A DNA stretch of 36,659 nucleotides from Bacteroides sp. Its GTDB lineage: Bacteria; Bacteroidota; Bacteroidia; Bacteroidales; Muribaculaceae. Of this stretch, positions 15,337 to 23,113 are shown piece after piece; the stretch's first letter is position 1; each line of letters begins with the position of its first letter. Both the position numbers and the translations under genes were made by a program. The stretch is taken from contig JAAVEO010000017.1 in the NCBI GenBank assembly GCA_014801225.1, positions 120,557 to 157,215 on the forward strand. Direction: 5' to 3'. The notes under the pieces were generated by a model. It did no database searches. It was not told the origin of the DNA and was given only the letters and a program-made list of their open reading frames with translations.

Positions 15337-17364
15337 ATGAATACTAATCTTATGAATCGTGCGGCCGACAATCTCCGTATCCTTATCGCGGAGATGGTGG
15401 AAAAAGCTAAATCCGGACACCCCGGTGGTGCCATGGGTGCGGCCGACTTCATTAATGTCCTCTTCTCGAAATTCATGGTTTATGATCCTGAGAATCCCGA
15501 ATGGATCGCCCGTGACCGTTTCTTCCTTGACCCGGGCCACATGTCGCCGATGCTCTACAGCGTGCTTGCCCTCACAGGCCGTTACACACTCGATGAGCTT
15601 CAGCAGTTCCGCCAGTGGGGCAGTGTCACTCCCGGTCATCCCGAGCTCGATCCTGAGCGCGGAGTGGAGAATACTTCCGGACCTCTCGGTCAAGGCCACG
15701 TGATGGCGGTAGGCGCTGCTATCGCCGAGCGTGTCATCGTAGCCCGCTGCGGCGAGACCTGGGCGCATAAGACTTACGCGTTCATCTCCGACGGCGGCAT
15801 TCAGGAGGAGGTTTCCCAGGGAGCGGGCCGTATCGCCGGCAATCTCGGTCTGCACAATCTCATCATGTTCTATGACTCCAATGATGTCCAGCTCTCCACT
15901 AAAGTCAATGAGGTGACGTGTGAGGATACCGCAGCCAAATATCGTGCATGGGGCTGGAATGTTCTCGAAGTCGATGGTTGCGATCCTGTTGCCATGGCCG
16001 GTGCGCTTGAAGTGGCACATGCCGAGACGCAACGTCCTACCCTTATCATCGGCCACACCGTGATGGCACGCAAGGCTGTTATGGCCGACGGCACATCAAT
16101 GGAGGGATTCGTATCCACCCACGGTCAGCCTCTCTCGGCAGCCGGAGCTGATATCGCTCTCACAGTGAAGAATCTTGGTGGCGATCCCGAGAATCCTTGG
16201 GTAATCTTCGACGATGTCAAAAAGCTCTATGCCGACCGTCGGGAAGAACTCTGTCGCATTGCGGCCGAGCGCCATAAGGCAGAGGCCGAATGGGCTGAGA
16301 AGAATCCGGAACTTAATGCCAAGCTTCAGAGCTGGATCAATAAAGAGCTTCCCGCTCTCGATTGGAGCAAGATCGAATATAAAGCCAATCTCGCTACCCG
16401 TGCGGCTTCCGCTACAGTGCTCGGTTATCTCGCGGATCACGTGGAGAATATGATTGTAAGTTCCGCCGACCTTGCCAATTCCGATAAGACCGACGGCTTC
16501 CTCAAGAAGACAAAGGCTCTTATGCGCGGTGATTTCTCCGGCGCGTTCCTTCAGTCCGGTGTTGCCGAGCTGACAATGGCTTGTCTCATGAACGGTATCG
16601 CTCTTCACGGCGGTCTCATCGGAGCTTGTGGCACATTCTTCGTATTCTCCGACTATATGAAGCCCGCAATCCGAATCTCCGCTCTCATGGAGCAGCCTGT
16701 GAAATATATCTTCACTCACGATGCTTTCCGTGTAGGAGAGGACGGTCCCACTCACGAGCCTATTGAGCAGGAGTCACAGATCCGTCTCCTCGAGCTTATG
16801 AATAACCTTTCCGGCAAACGTGCCGCCCTCGTGCTTCGTCCCGCCGATTCCGCCGAGACAGTAGAGGCTTATCGTGTTGCCATGAACACATGGGATCGTC
16901 CCTCGGTGCTTATCTTCTCCCGTCAGAATCTCGAGGATCTTCCCGCTCTCGGAGCCTCACGTGCCGAAGACGCCAAGGGGCTTGAGAAGGGAGCTTACCT
17001 TGTTCGCAAGGCCGATGCTCCGGTTGTCACTCTCGTGGGCAACGGTTCGGAAGTATCCCTCCTTCTCCACGCCGCCGAAGCTCTTGCCGCCGAGGGCATG
17101 GATGCCAACGTTGTTTCAGTGCCCTCCGTTGGTCTGTTCCTCGATCAGGATAAGGCTTATCGCGACTCCGTCATAATCCCCGGAGTGAAGACATTCGCCG
17201 TATCTTCAGGCCTCCCGTCCGTATTCGATGCCATTCTTCCCGCCGAAGCAGGTAAATTCGGTCTCGCCCGCTTTGGAGCCTCCGCTCCCGCGAAGGTGCT
17301 GGATGAGAAATTTGGTTTCACAACGGCAAATATTGTAGAGCGCGTTAAACAATTTTTGTCTTAA
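15337..17364 (+). CDS. tkt: Transketolase
   Basis: A 675-residue thiamine-diphosphate enzyme of the non-oxidative pentose phosphate pathway that moves two-carbon units between sugar phosphates. AEMVEKAKSGHPGG (about 18-31) carries the first conserved His, and LDPGHMSPMLYS and TSGPLGQGH follow. The TPP-binding stretch reads SDGGIQEE instead of the usual GDG motif of other bacteria, a form I recall as standard in Bacteroidales. The second domain has THDAFRVGEDGPTHEP with the catalytic Glu region, and the C-terminal domain follows. Length is complete. Codon use is strongly biased (CTC, CGT/CGC, GCC), as expected for a highly expressed gene. Confidence 0.96.
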   Translation: MNTNLMNRAADNLRILIAEMVEKAKSGHPGGAMGAADFINVLFSKFMVYDPENPEWIARDRFFLDPGHMSPMLYSVLALTGRYTLDELQQFRQWGSVTPGHPELDPERGVENTSGPLGQGHVMAVGAAIAERVIVARCGETWAHKTYAFISDGGIQEEVSQGAGRIAGNLGLHNLIMFYDSNDVQLSTKVNEVTCEDTAAKYRAWGWNVLEVDGCDPVAMAGALEVAHAETQRPTLIIGHTVMARKAVMADGTSMEGFVSTHGQPLSAAGADIALTVKNLGGDPENPWVIFDDVKKLYADRREELCRIAAERHKAEAEWAEKNPELNAKLQSWINKELPALDWSKIEYKANLATRAASATVLGYLADHVENMIVSSADLANSDKTDGFLKKTKALMRGDFSGAFLQSGVAELTMACLMNGIALHGGLIGACGTFFVFSDYMKPAIRISALMEQPVKYIFTHDAFRVGEDGPTHEPIEQESQIRLLELMNNLSGKRAALVLRPADSAETVEAYRVAMNTWDRPSVLIFSRQNLEDLPALGASRAEDAKGLEKGAYLVRKADAPVVTLVGNGSEVSLLLHAAEALAAEGMDANVVSVPSVGLFLDQDKAYRDSVIIPGVKTFAVSSGLPSVFDAILPAEAGKFGLARFGASAPAKVLDEKFGFTTANIVERVKQFLS

Positions 17365-17390
17365 ATGCGTTTAAATAGCAAAAAAAATGT

Positions 17391-17398
17391 TAACTTTG
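17391..17398 (+). promoter_or_regulatory. -7 box of the OmpA-like gene
   Basis: TAACTTTG matches TAnnTTTG exactly, 26 nt after the transketolase stop. The -33 region is T-rich without a clear TTG. Transcription would start near 17405, giving a leader of over 90 nt that carries the hairpin at 17402-17442. Confidence 0.6.
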
Positions 17399-17401
17399 CG
17401 G

Positions 17402-17442
17402 CTTAAAAAGGAAGGGAATCCTCTCATTCCGCCCCTTTTAAG
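17402..17442 (+). other. Stem-loop in the OmpA-like gene leader
   Basis: CTTAAAAAGG (17402-17411) pairs with CCTTTTAAG (17434-17442) with one bulged A, and an inner GGAAT/ATTCC helix (17415-17419 with 17425-17429) closes the structure. It sits at the predicted 5' end of the mRNA. It could protect the message or control it; alternatively it is a weak terminator of the transketolase transcript. Confidence 0.5.
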
Positions 17443-17497
17443 TTAAAAGTAACGTTGAATTGCATAAAAATAAAAAATAACTAAATATTGTTGATCT

Positions 17498-18703
17498 ATG
17501 AAGAAAAGTGTATTACTCGCATTTGCAGCGCTCGCGCTCGGTGCGGCTTCCAATAGCGCAAGCGCTCAGGAAGTCACTTACGTTGAGGATTGCTCGCAGG
17601 GTGTCCTTCTCAACAAGAACAAAGACAACTGGTTCATGACCGTTCGTGGAGGTACAAACATCCTCTTCAGCGACTATGACATCAAGGCTGACCTCAAGGA
17701 CCGCTTCAGCGCAAACGCCGGTCTCTTCGTCGGCAAGTGGGTCACTCCTAACTTCGGTTTCCGTTTCGGCGCTAACTGGATCATGCCTAAGGGCGTGACT
17801 GAGGCCAACGGTCTCTTCCGTAAGATGAATGAGCCCGAGCTCGCTGATTATCCCGGTTTCTACCCCGAGAAATTCATGGCTGTGGGTCCTGAGTTCGACA
17901 TCCTCATCAACCTTACCAACTGGTGGTGTGGCTATCGTCCCGGTCGTGTCTACAATGCTGTCCTTCATGGTGGCGGTGGCGCTTACTGGACATTCCGTCG
18001 CGCCTACAAGGAGATCGATGGTAAGGACGAACTCCGCTGGCGTGCCGCTCACGACACTCGTATGTTCGCCAATATCGGTCTTCAGAACAACTTCACAGTG
18101 TCCAAGCATGTTGATCTCTTCCTCGACGTTCAGTATGAGGTAATCAACTTCTCCAACTACAACCAGGATCTGAGCGCATCTATCGGTGTGAACATCAATT
18201 TCGGCAAGACCGACTGGAACTGCCCTGTCACTGCTGTTTGCCCCACTTGGAAGTATACAGATGCCGAGGGTGATGCTCTCGTAGCTCGCCTCAACCAGGC
18301 CGAGAACAAGATCAAGAGCCTCCAGCAGCAGCTCGACGCTTGTCTCGCCCGTCCCGCTCAGCAGGTTGTCAACTGCGAGGGTCTCGCTACTATCTACTAT
18401 CCCATCAACCAGAGCTCTCTCAGCAACCGTGAGAAGACTATTCTTAAGTCTGTGGCTCAGGTTATGCAGGAGAACCCCAACCAGAAGTATGTGCTCACAG
18501 GCTGGGCTGACAACTACACAGGTACTGAGGAAATCAACACTCGTCTCCGCAACCAGCGTGTTGACGGCGTGAAGAATTACCTCCTCAAGTGTGGTGTTTC
18601 CGAGTCTCAGCTCGACGCTCGTATCGACGCAAGCAACCTTACCGACTTCGGTGCCAAGGGTGCTCCCCTCGATCGCGCTGTGACTATCAAGCTCGCTGAC
18701 TGA
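17498..18703 (+). CDS. OmpA family outer-membrane protein
   Basis: A 401-residue precursor. A clear signal peptide ends near residue 24 (SASAQ). Residues about 25-245 have alternating aromatic/hydrophobic strands expected of an outer-membrane beta-barrel (for example FGFRFGANW, NAVLHGGGGAYWTFRRAYKE). A short coiled coil follows (about 255-285, LNQAENKIKSLQQQLDACL), then a C-terminal OmpA domain (PF00691) with IYYPINQSSLSNREKTIL and the peptidoglycan-binding region WADNYTGTEEINTRLRNQR. It tethers the outer membrane to peptidoglycan and is probably one of the most abundant proteins of the cell: codon bias is extreme and the gene has its own promoter and strong terminator. Confidence 0.93.
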   Translation: MKKSVLLAFAALALGAASNSASAQEVTYVEDCSQGVLLNKNKDNWFMTVRGGTNILFSDYDIKADLKDRFSANAGLFVGKWVTPNFGFRFGANWIMPKGVTEANGLFRKMNEPELADYPGFYPEKFMAVGPEFDILINLTNWWCGYRPGRVYNAVLHGGGGAYWTFRRAYKEIDGKDELRWRAAHDTRMFANIGLQNNFTVSKHVDLFLDVQYEVINFSNYNQDLSASIGVNINFGKTDWNCPVTAVCPTWKYTDAEGDALVARLNQAENKIKSLQQQLDACLARPAQQVVNCEGLATIYYPINQSSLSNREKTILKSVAQVMQENPNQKYVLTGWADNYTGTEEINTRLRNQRVDGVKNYLLKCGVSESQLDARIDASNLTDFGAKGAPLDRAVTIKLAD

Positions 18704-18738
18704 TTATCGAGATTACACACAACCGATAAATAAGATTA

Positions 18739-18776
18739 ACCCCGGTGCCCATTCGGCGCCGGGGTTATTTTTTTTT
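18739..18776 (+). terminator. Strong rho-independent terminator after the OmpA-like gene
   Basis: ACCCCGGTGCC pairs with GGCGCCGGGGT around CATTC with a single mismatch-like G-T pair, directly followed by TATTTTTTTTT. It is a textbook intrinsic terminator 36 nt after the stop codon. Confidence 0.92.
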
Positions 18777-18795
18777 GATATGTATTGCATTGGGA

Positions 18796-18838
18796 ATGTC
18801 ATAATGTCAATATGTCATAATGACAATACTGAATGTCA
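18796..18838. repeat. Clustered ATGTCA hexamers
   Basis: ATGTCA occurs four times in 43 nt (18796, 18804, 18812, 18833), and TGTCATAATGACA at 18813-18825 is a palindrome. The stretch lies between the convergent OmpA-like and RluA-family genes. It is probably low-complexity intergenic DNA. Confidence 0.4.
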
Positions 18839-18844
18839 GAAGTG

Positions 18845-19492
18845 TTAGAAGTGTAATTCTTCCTCCTCCGTAATGGTGACAGGCTCCTTGCTTACGGGAT
18901 GAACGAATTCTATTCTCCAGGCCTGAAGGGATATCCCGCCTCCCGGATTGCTGCGGCGTGCTCCATATTTCAAGTCTCCCTTTATAGGATGTCCGATCGA
19001 TGCAAGCTGGCAGCGGATCTGATGCTTGCGTCCTGTGAGCAGATTCACTTCCACGATTGTATATCGGTCGCCCGTTTCTATCGTTCGGTAACGCAATTTC
19101 GACAATTTCGCACCCGGTGTCTTTTCATCGCATACGAAAGTCTTATTCATCCTTCCGTCGGATACGAGCCATGATTCAATCTCACCCTCCGGTTTTTCAA
19201 GTTTTCCTTCCACGATCGCACGATATGTCTTATGTATCTCTCCGCGACGAAGCATATCGTTGAGGCGGGTGAGAGCTTTGCTCGTGCGGGCGAAGATCAC
19301 CAAGCCGCTCACCGGACGGTCTATGCGATGCACAACGCCACAGAATACGTTGCCCGGTTTCGCGTATTTCTCCTTGAGATAGCTCTTCACCATCTCCGAC
19401 ATAGGGGTATCGCCGGTCTTGTCGCCCTGAACGATCTCTCCACATTCCTTATGGCAGACAATCATGTGATTGTCCTCATACACTACTTTCAT
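18845..19492 (-). CDS. RluA family 23S rRNA/tRNA pseudouridine synthase
   Basis: A 215-residue pseudouridine synthase that isomerises uridine in RNA. The catalytic motif is HRIDRPVSGL with Asp58 the nucleophile. NDMLRRGEIHKTYRAIVEG, LLTGRKHQIRCQLASIGHPIKGDLKYG and LQAWRIEFVHPVS are the later family motifs. There is no N-terminal S4 domain, so it belongs to the short RluA/RluC-like forms. The exact RNA target cannot be read from sequence. It is transcribed alone; a 17-nt near-perfect palindrome (19535-19551) lies upstream of its start. Confidence 0.92.
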   Translation of the reverse strand: MKVVYEDNHMIVCHKECGEIVQGDKTGDTPMSEMVKSYLKEKYAKPGNVFCGVVHRIDRPVSGLVIFARTSKALTRLNDMLRRGEIHKTYRAIVEGKLEKPEGEIESWLVSDGRMNKTFVCDEKTPGAKLSKLRYRTIETGDRYTIVEVNLLTGRKHQIRCQLASIGHPIKGDLKYGARRSNPGGGISLQAWRIEFVHPVSKEPVTITEEEELHF

Positions 19493-19589
19493 AATCTATT
19501 GTTGGGGTCATGTCAGATAATCCCGGCTGTTGTAAGAAAATATTATTTTCTTTAAGCCTTATATCAAGGATTATCATGTTATTGACGAA

Positions 19590-19623
19590 TTAAAAAGAAA
19601 AGGCCGATTCGTCTGAATCGGCC
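19590..19623 (-). terminator. Terminator of the initiator tRNA gene
   Basis: On the minus strand GGCCGATTC pairs perfectly with GAATCGGCC around a 4-nt loop, followed by TTTTCTTTTT. It begins 8 nt after the tRNA 3' end. Confidence 0.85.
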
Positions 19624-19630
19624 TTCTTAG

Positions 19631-19702
<72 letters not shown>

Positions 19703-19743
19703 GTGTGATTGTTTTGCTTACCCCTTATCTCGGGATTGCGATG

Positions 19744-19775
19744 CAAAATTACTGCCTTTTTCGTTACCCACCAAA
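19744..19775 (-). promoter_or_regulatory. Promoter of the initiator tRNA gene
   Basis: On the minus strand TTTG (19775-19772), a 20-nt spacer and TAATTTTG (19751-19744) match the Bacteroidota vegetative promoter consensus in full. Transcription would start about 35 nt before the mature tRNA 5' end. Confidence 0.85.
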
Positions 19776-19898
19776 TATTTTGATAAAAAACTTGCGTTAA
19801 TAAATGTTAATTGGATATATTAGGATTATATTGGACTCTTGGGGATGCGTTTCGGATAATTTTTTTAATGTGATTATCGATTATTCAATATTTTTAAT

Positions 19899-19906
19899 TA
19901 ATTTTG
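19899..19906 (+). promoter_or_regulatory. -7 box of the TetR-fabH-fabG unit
   Basis: TAATTTTG matches TAnnTTTG. No TTG is seen at -33. It lies 23 nt before the TetR start codon, which gives a very short leader. The region 19781-19898 is A/T-rich and shows no other feature. Confidence 0.55.
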
Positions 19907-19929
19907 CTCAATATTTAGAATAATGTGCA

Positions 19930-20517
19930 ATGGTAAGCAAGACTCGCGACAAATTCATTGAAGTAGCCCGCCAGCTTTTCGCAAGGAAAGGCGTGGAGAA
20001 TACCACCATGAATGATATCGCCTCGGCCTCCGACAAAGGCCGACGCACCATCTACACGTATTTCAAAAGCAAGCGCGACATATTCAACGCTGTGATCGAG
20101 CGCGAAACGGATCAGCTTCTCAACAAGCTCCGTATTATTGTGGCCAAGCCTATATCTCCGGAGGAAAAATTTTACGAATATGTCAACTGTCGCTTCGAGA
20201 CCATGAAGGAGATCGTAAGCCGCAACGGATCGTTGCGGGCCGGATTCTTCCGCGACGTTAGAAAAGTTGACCGGGCTCGCAAGATTATTTCCAAGAAGGA
20301 GATATCCATGCTCTATGATATCCTTGAAGAGGGGGTGCAACAGGGGGTATTTGAGATCGACGATATGAGTCGCACCGCTGTTATCATCACTCACGCTATT
20401 CACGGACTGGATGTGCCTTATATCCGTGACAATCTTGCCGACCAGGGTATAGATAAGGATATGTTGAGCAACTATATCGCTACTATTCTGCTCAACGGTA
20501 TCAAGCGTTCCACATGA
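19930..20517 (+). CDS. TetR/AcrR family transcriptional regulator
   Basis: A 195-residue regulator. The N-terminal helix-turn-helix is clear (residues about 5-50: FIEVARQLFARKGVENTTMN, IASASDKGRRTIYTYFKSKRDIF). The C-terminal ligand-binding part is helical and unlike any specific subfamily I can name. It is the first gene of a plus-strand run with fabH 56 nt downstream, then fabG, so it may sense an acyl-CoA or fatty acid and control membrane lipid synthesis, as FabR or FadR-type regulators do elsewhere. The target and ligand are inference from position only. Whether it represses its own promoter is not shown; no obvious palindromic operator was found beside the -7 box. Confidence 0.9.
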   Translation: MVSKTRDKFIEVARQLFARKGVENTTMNDIASASDKGRRTIYTYFKSKRDIFNAVIERETDQLLNKLRIIVAKPISPEEKFYEYVNCRFETMKEIVSRNGSLRAGFFRDVRKVDRARKIISKKEISMLYDILEEGVQQGVFEIDDMSRTAVIITHAIHGLDVPYIRDNLADQGIDKDMLSNYIATILLNGIKRST

Positions 20518-20573
20518 TTCCCGTCGAGGAGCCATACTCTTCCCAACCATTAATAAAACTAACTTAACTGCGT

Positions 20574-21518
20574 ATGTATATCAACTCCATGGGGCATTAT
20601 ATCCCCGCAATGCGAATAACCAATGATTATTTCGAGTCGGTCAATGGCCTTACTTCCGACTGGATAGTGCAGCGCACGGGTATAGAATCCCGTTCCAAGG
20701 CGGCTCCGGATGAAAATGTCAATACCATGGGGCTCGCTGCCGTGGAGGATGCTGTGTCGCGCCTTCCCTACGATGTTAAGGATGTAGATCTTATCGTGGC
20801 TGCCTCATACGCGGTATATGACACTGTGGCTACTCTCGCCCATGTGGCGCAGCGCGAGTTCGGTATCAGCGGGGCCAAGGCTTTCTATATGTCGGCCGCC
20901 TGTTCCTCTTTTATCAATGGTATGGAAGTGGTGGAAGCTTTCTTCAATTCGGGCAAGGCTTCGAAGGCGCTTCTAATATGCAGCGAGCAGAATACGTATT
21001 ACAGCAATGAATCCGATCCCAAATCCGGTCATCTCTGGGGCGACGGTGCGGTGGCTTTCTTCCTTTCCAAGGAGAAGATAGCTGATACTGACGTTAAGGT
21101 GGTCGATGTGTATTCCGAAGGTCTCGGAGATATCGGCAAAGGCCCCGGAGGCGTGCGTCTGCGTCCCAAGGAGGATGGAATAGTCATGCCCGACGGACGC
21201 GATGTCTTTATCCACGCTTGCCGATATATGATTCATGCTCTTGATCGTTCGCTTGAAAATTCCGGTTTGAAAATCTCCGATCTTAAGAATATCATCACTC
21301 ATCAGGCAAATAAGCGTATTGTGGCCCAGGTGGCTCATCAGCTTGACCTCCCGATGGATGCTTTCCTCAATAATATAGAGGAATTGGGCAACACCGGCTC
21401 CGCCTCGGCTCCTCTCGTGCTCTCTCAGTATGCCGCCGATTTCAAGAAAGGCGACCGGGTGGCGCTCACCGTATTCGGCGGTGGCTACTCCTGCGGATGT
21501 TTCATCGTGGAATTCTGA
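20574..21518 (+). CDS. fabH: 3-oxoacyl-ACP synthase III (beta-ketoacyl-ACP synthase III)
   Basis: A 314-residue thiolase-fold enzyme that condenses acetyl- or branched-chain acyl-CoA with malonyl-ACP to start fatty-acid synthesis. The catalytic triad is present: C110 in SAACSSF, H243 in HQANKRI and N273 in GNTGSASAP, matching C112/H244/N274 in E. coli. The C-terminal GGGYSCGCFIVEF is typical of the Bacteroidota forms. Bacteroidales make branched (anteiso/iso) fatty acids, so branched primers are likely substrates, but that is family knowledge. It lies between the TetR regulator and fabG. Confidence 0.92.
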   Translation: MYINSMGHYIPAMRITNDYFESVNGLTSDWIVQRTGIESRSKAAPDENVNTMGLAAVEDAVSRLPYDVKDVDLIVAASYAVYDTVATLAHVAQREFGISGAKAFYMSAACSSFINGMEVVEAFFNSGKASKALLICSEQNTYYSNESDPKSGHLWGDGAVAFFLSKEKIADTDVKVVDVYSEGLGDIGKGPGGVRLRPKEDGIVMPDGRDVFIHACRYMIHALDRSLENSGLKISDLKNIITHQANKRIVAQVAHQLDLPMDAFLNNIEELGNTGSASAPLVLSQYAADFKKGDRVALTVFGGGYSCGCFIVEF

Positions 21519-21572
21519 TTTCTCTCTCCCCGCTAATTAAAGGAATAATCTAATTAATTTTACCATATAATC

Positions 21573-22319
21573 ATGAAGTTACTACAAGGTAAAACAGCTC
21601 TCATCACAGGAGCTGCCCGAGGCATCGGTAAAGCCATTGCCCTCAAGTTTGCCGCTGAAGGCGCAGATATCGCATTCACAGATCTCGTAATCGACGAGAA
21701 TGGAAAGCAGACCGAGGAAGAGATTGCCGCTCTCGGTGTGAAATGCAAGGGCTACGCTTCCAACGCAGCAGATTTTCAGCAGACTCACGAGGTAGTGGAG
21801 CAGGTGATGAAAGATTTCGGCCGTATCGATATCCTCGTCAACAACGCCGGTATCACCAAGGACGGTCTGATGATGCGTATGTCCGAGCAGCAGTGGGATG
21901 CCGTGATCGCCGTCAACCTCAAGTCGGCATTCAACTTTATCCACGCTTGTCTCCCCGTAATGATGCGTCAGCGTTCCGGTTCCATCATCAATATGGCTTC
22001 CGTAGTGGGTGTTCATGGTAATGCCGGTCAGGCCAACTACGCTTCTTCCAAGGCAGGCCTCATCGCTCTCGCAAAGAGCGTGGCCCAGGAGGTCGGTTCC
22101 CGCGGTATCCGCGCCAACGCTATCGCTCCCGGCTTTATCGAGACTGCCATGACTGCAGCTCTCCCCGAGGATGTGCGCAAAGAATGGGTATCCAAGATTC
22201 CCCTCCGTCGCGGCGGTCAGGTAGAGGATATCGCCAATGTGGCTACCTTCCTCGCTTCCGATCTCTCAAGCTATGTCTCCGGTCAGGTGATCCAGGTAGA
22301 CGGCGGCATGAATATGTAA
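21573..22319 (+). CDS. fabG: 3-oxoacyl-[ACP] reductase
   Basis: A 248-residue SDR that reduces 3-ketoacyl-ACP with NADPH during fatty-acid elongation. TGAARGIG is at residues 12-19, NNAG at 90-93, and the tetrad N115, S143, Y156 and K160 is complete. The ending SSYVSGQVIQVDGGMNM is the FabG signature. It follows fabH by 54 nt, which supports a fatty-acid role over other SDR functions. A short palindrome (22324-22339, TTCCGAA/TTCGGAA) follows the stop. Confidence 0.95.
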   Translation: MKLLQGKTALITGAARGIGKAIALKFAAEGADIAFTDLVIDENGKQTEEEIAALGVKCKGYASNAADFQQTHEVVEQVMKDFGRIDILVNNAGITKDGLMMRMSEQQWDAVIAVNLKSAFNFIHACLPVMMRQRSGSIINMASVVGVHGNAGQANYASSKAGLIALAKSVAQEVGSRGIRANAIAPGFIETAMTAALPEDVRKEWVSKIPLRRGGQVEDIANVATFLASDLSSYVSGQVIQVDGGMNM

Positions 22320-22381
22320 TTCATTCCGAAGTTTCGGAAGAAATAGAATCCCTGTAGAAATTCAAACATAGCTTAAGGCTT

Positions 22382-23092
22382 ATGTCCGAATACGCTATTA
22401 TACTCGCCTCCGGTGCCGGTACGCGCGCCGGAGGCGATATTCCTAAGCAATTTCGCGTTGTCGCCGGTCGTCCACTCTTCTATTGGTCATTGAGAGCATT
22501 TGCCGAGACTCGTCCCTTTTGTGAGATAGTGGCGGTGGTGCATCCCGACTATGTGGACACCTGGAATACTCTTATGGCTTCGCTCCCCGAAGAGGATCGT
22601 ATAAGATGCTATCTCACCACTGGTGGAGCCTCCCGTATAGAATCCGTAAGATGCGGCCTTGCAAAGGTGCGATCACTTGCCGGAGAGAGCTCCGACCCCG
22701 TTGTGGCTGTCCACGATGCCGCTCGCCCCATGGTGACGAGGATGATCATAGATTCAGGTTTCTGTCTGGCCGAGGATAAGAATGCCGTCATTGTGCCGGT
22801 GGTACCGGTCTCCGATTCTCTACGTGATGTAAAAGCCGGAGAAGATGAATCCGTACCTGTTGACCGTTCCTATTTCCGGGCCGTGCAGACTCCTCAGACG
22901 GCTCGTCTATCATGGTTTGAAAAGGGATATTCTCTCCCCACGAAGCCTTCGCATACCGACGATGCCTCCATCCTTCAGGATGCCGGGTATCCTATCGTTC
23001 TCATTAAGGGAGACCCCGTGAATATGAAAGTCACTACTATGATGGATTTCCTTATTGCCGAAGCATTGCTCACTGACCGGAGTGATTTTTAA
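22382..23092 (+). CDS. ispD: 2-C-methyl-D-erythritol 4-phosphate cytidylyltransferase
   Basis: A 236-residue enzyme of the MEP isoprenoid pathway that makes CDP-methylerythritol from CTP and MEP. ILASGAGTRAGGDIPKQF near residues 7-24 is the CTP-binding loop (Gly-rich with the conserved Arg and Lys). VAVHDAARPMV (about 107-117), FRAVQTPQTARL and THTDD-like SHTDDASILQDAG are conserved, and the end VNMKVTTMMDFLIAEALL fits the family. It lies between fabG and recG, with a 21-nt gap to the latter. Confidence 0.94.
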   Translation: MSEYAIILASGAGTRAGGDIPKQFRVVAGRPLFYWSLRAFAETRPFCEIVAVVHPDYVDTWNTLMASLPEEDRIRCYLTTGGASRIESVRCGLAKVRSLAGESSDPVVAVHDAARPMVTRMIIDSGFCLAEDKNAVIVPVVPVSDSLRDVKAGEDESVPVDRSYFRAVQTPQTARLSWFEKGYSLPTKPSHTDDASILQDAGYPIVLIKGDPVNMKVTTMMDFLIAEALLTDRSDF

Positions 23093-23113
23093 AAGCATTT
23101 AATACCGCCTGCA

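Noticed and set aside
15319..16755. Long antisense frames opposite transketolase
   Set aside because: Same codon-bias effect; no domain and no promoter; transketolase is intact.
18796..18838. Regulatory array of ATGTCA hexamers
   Set aside because: It lies between two convergent genes after a terminator, where an operator array is unlikely; it is more likely chance A/T-rich repetition.
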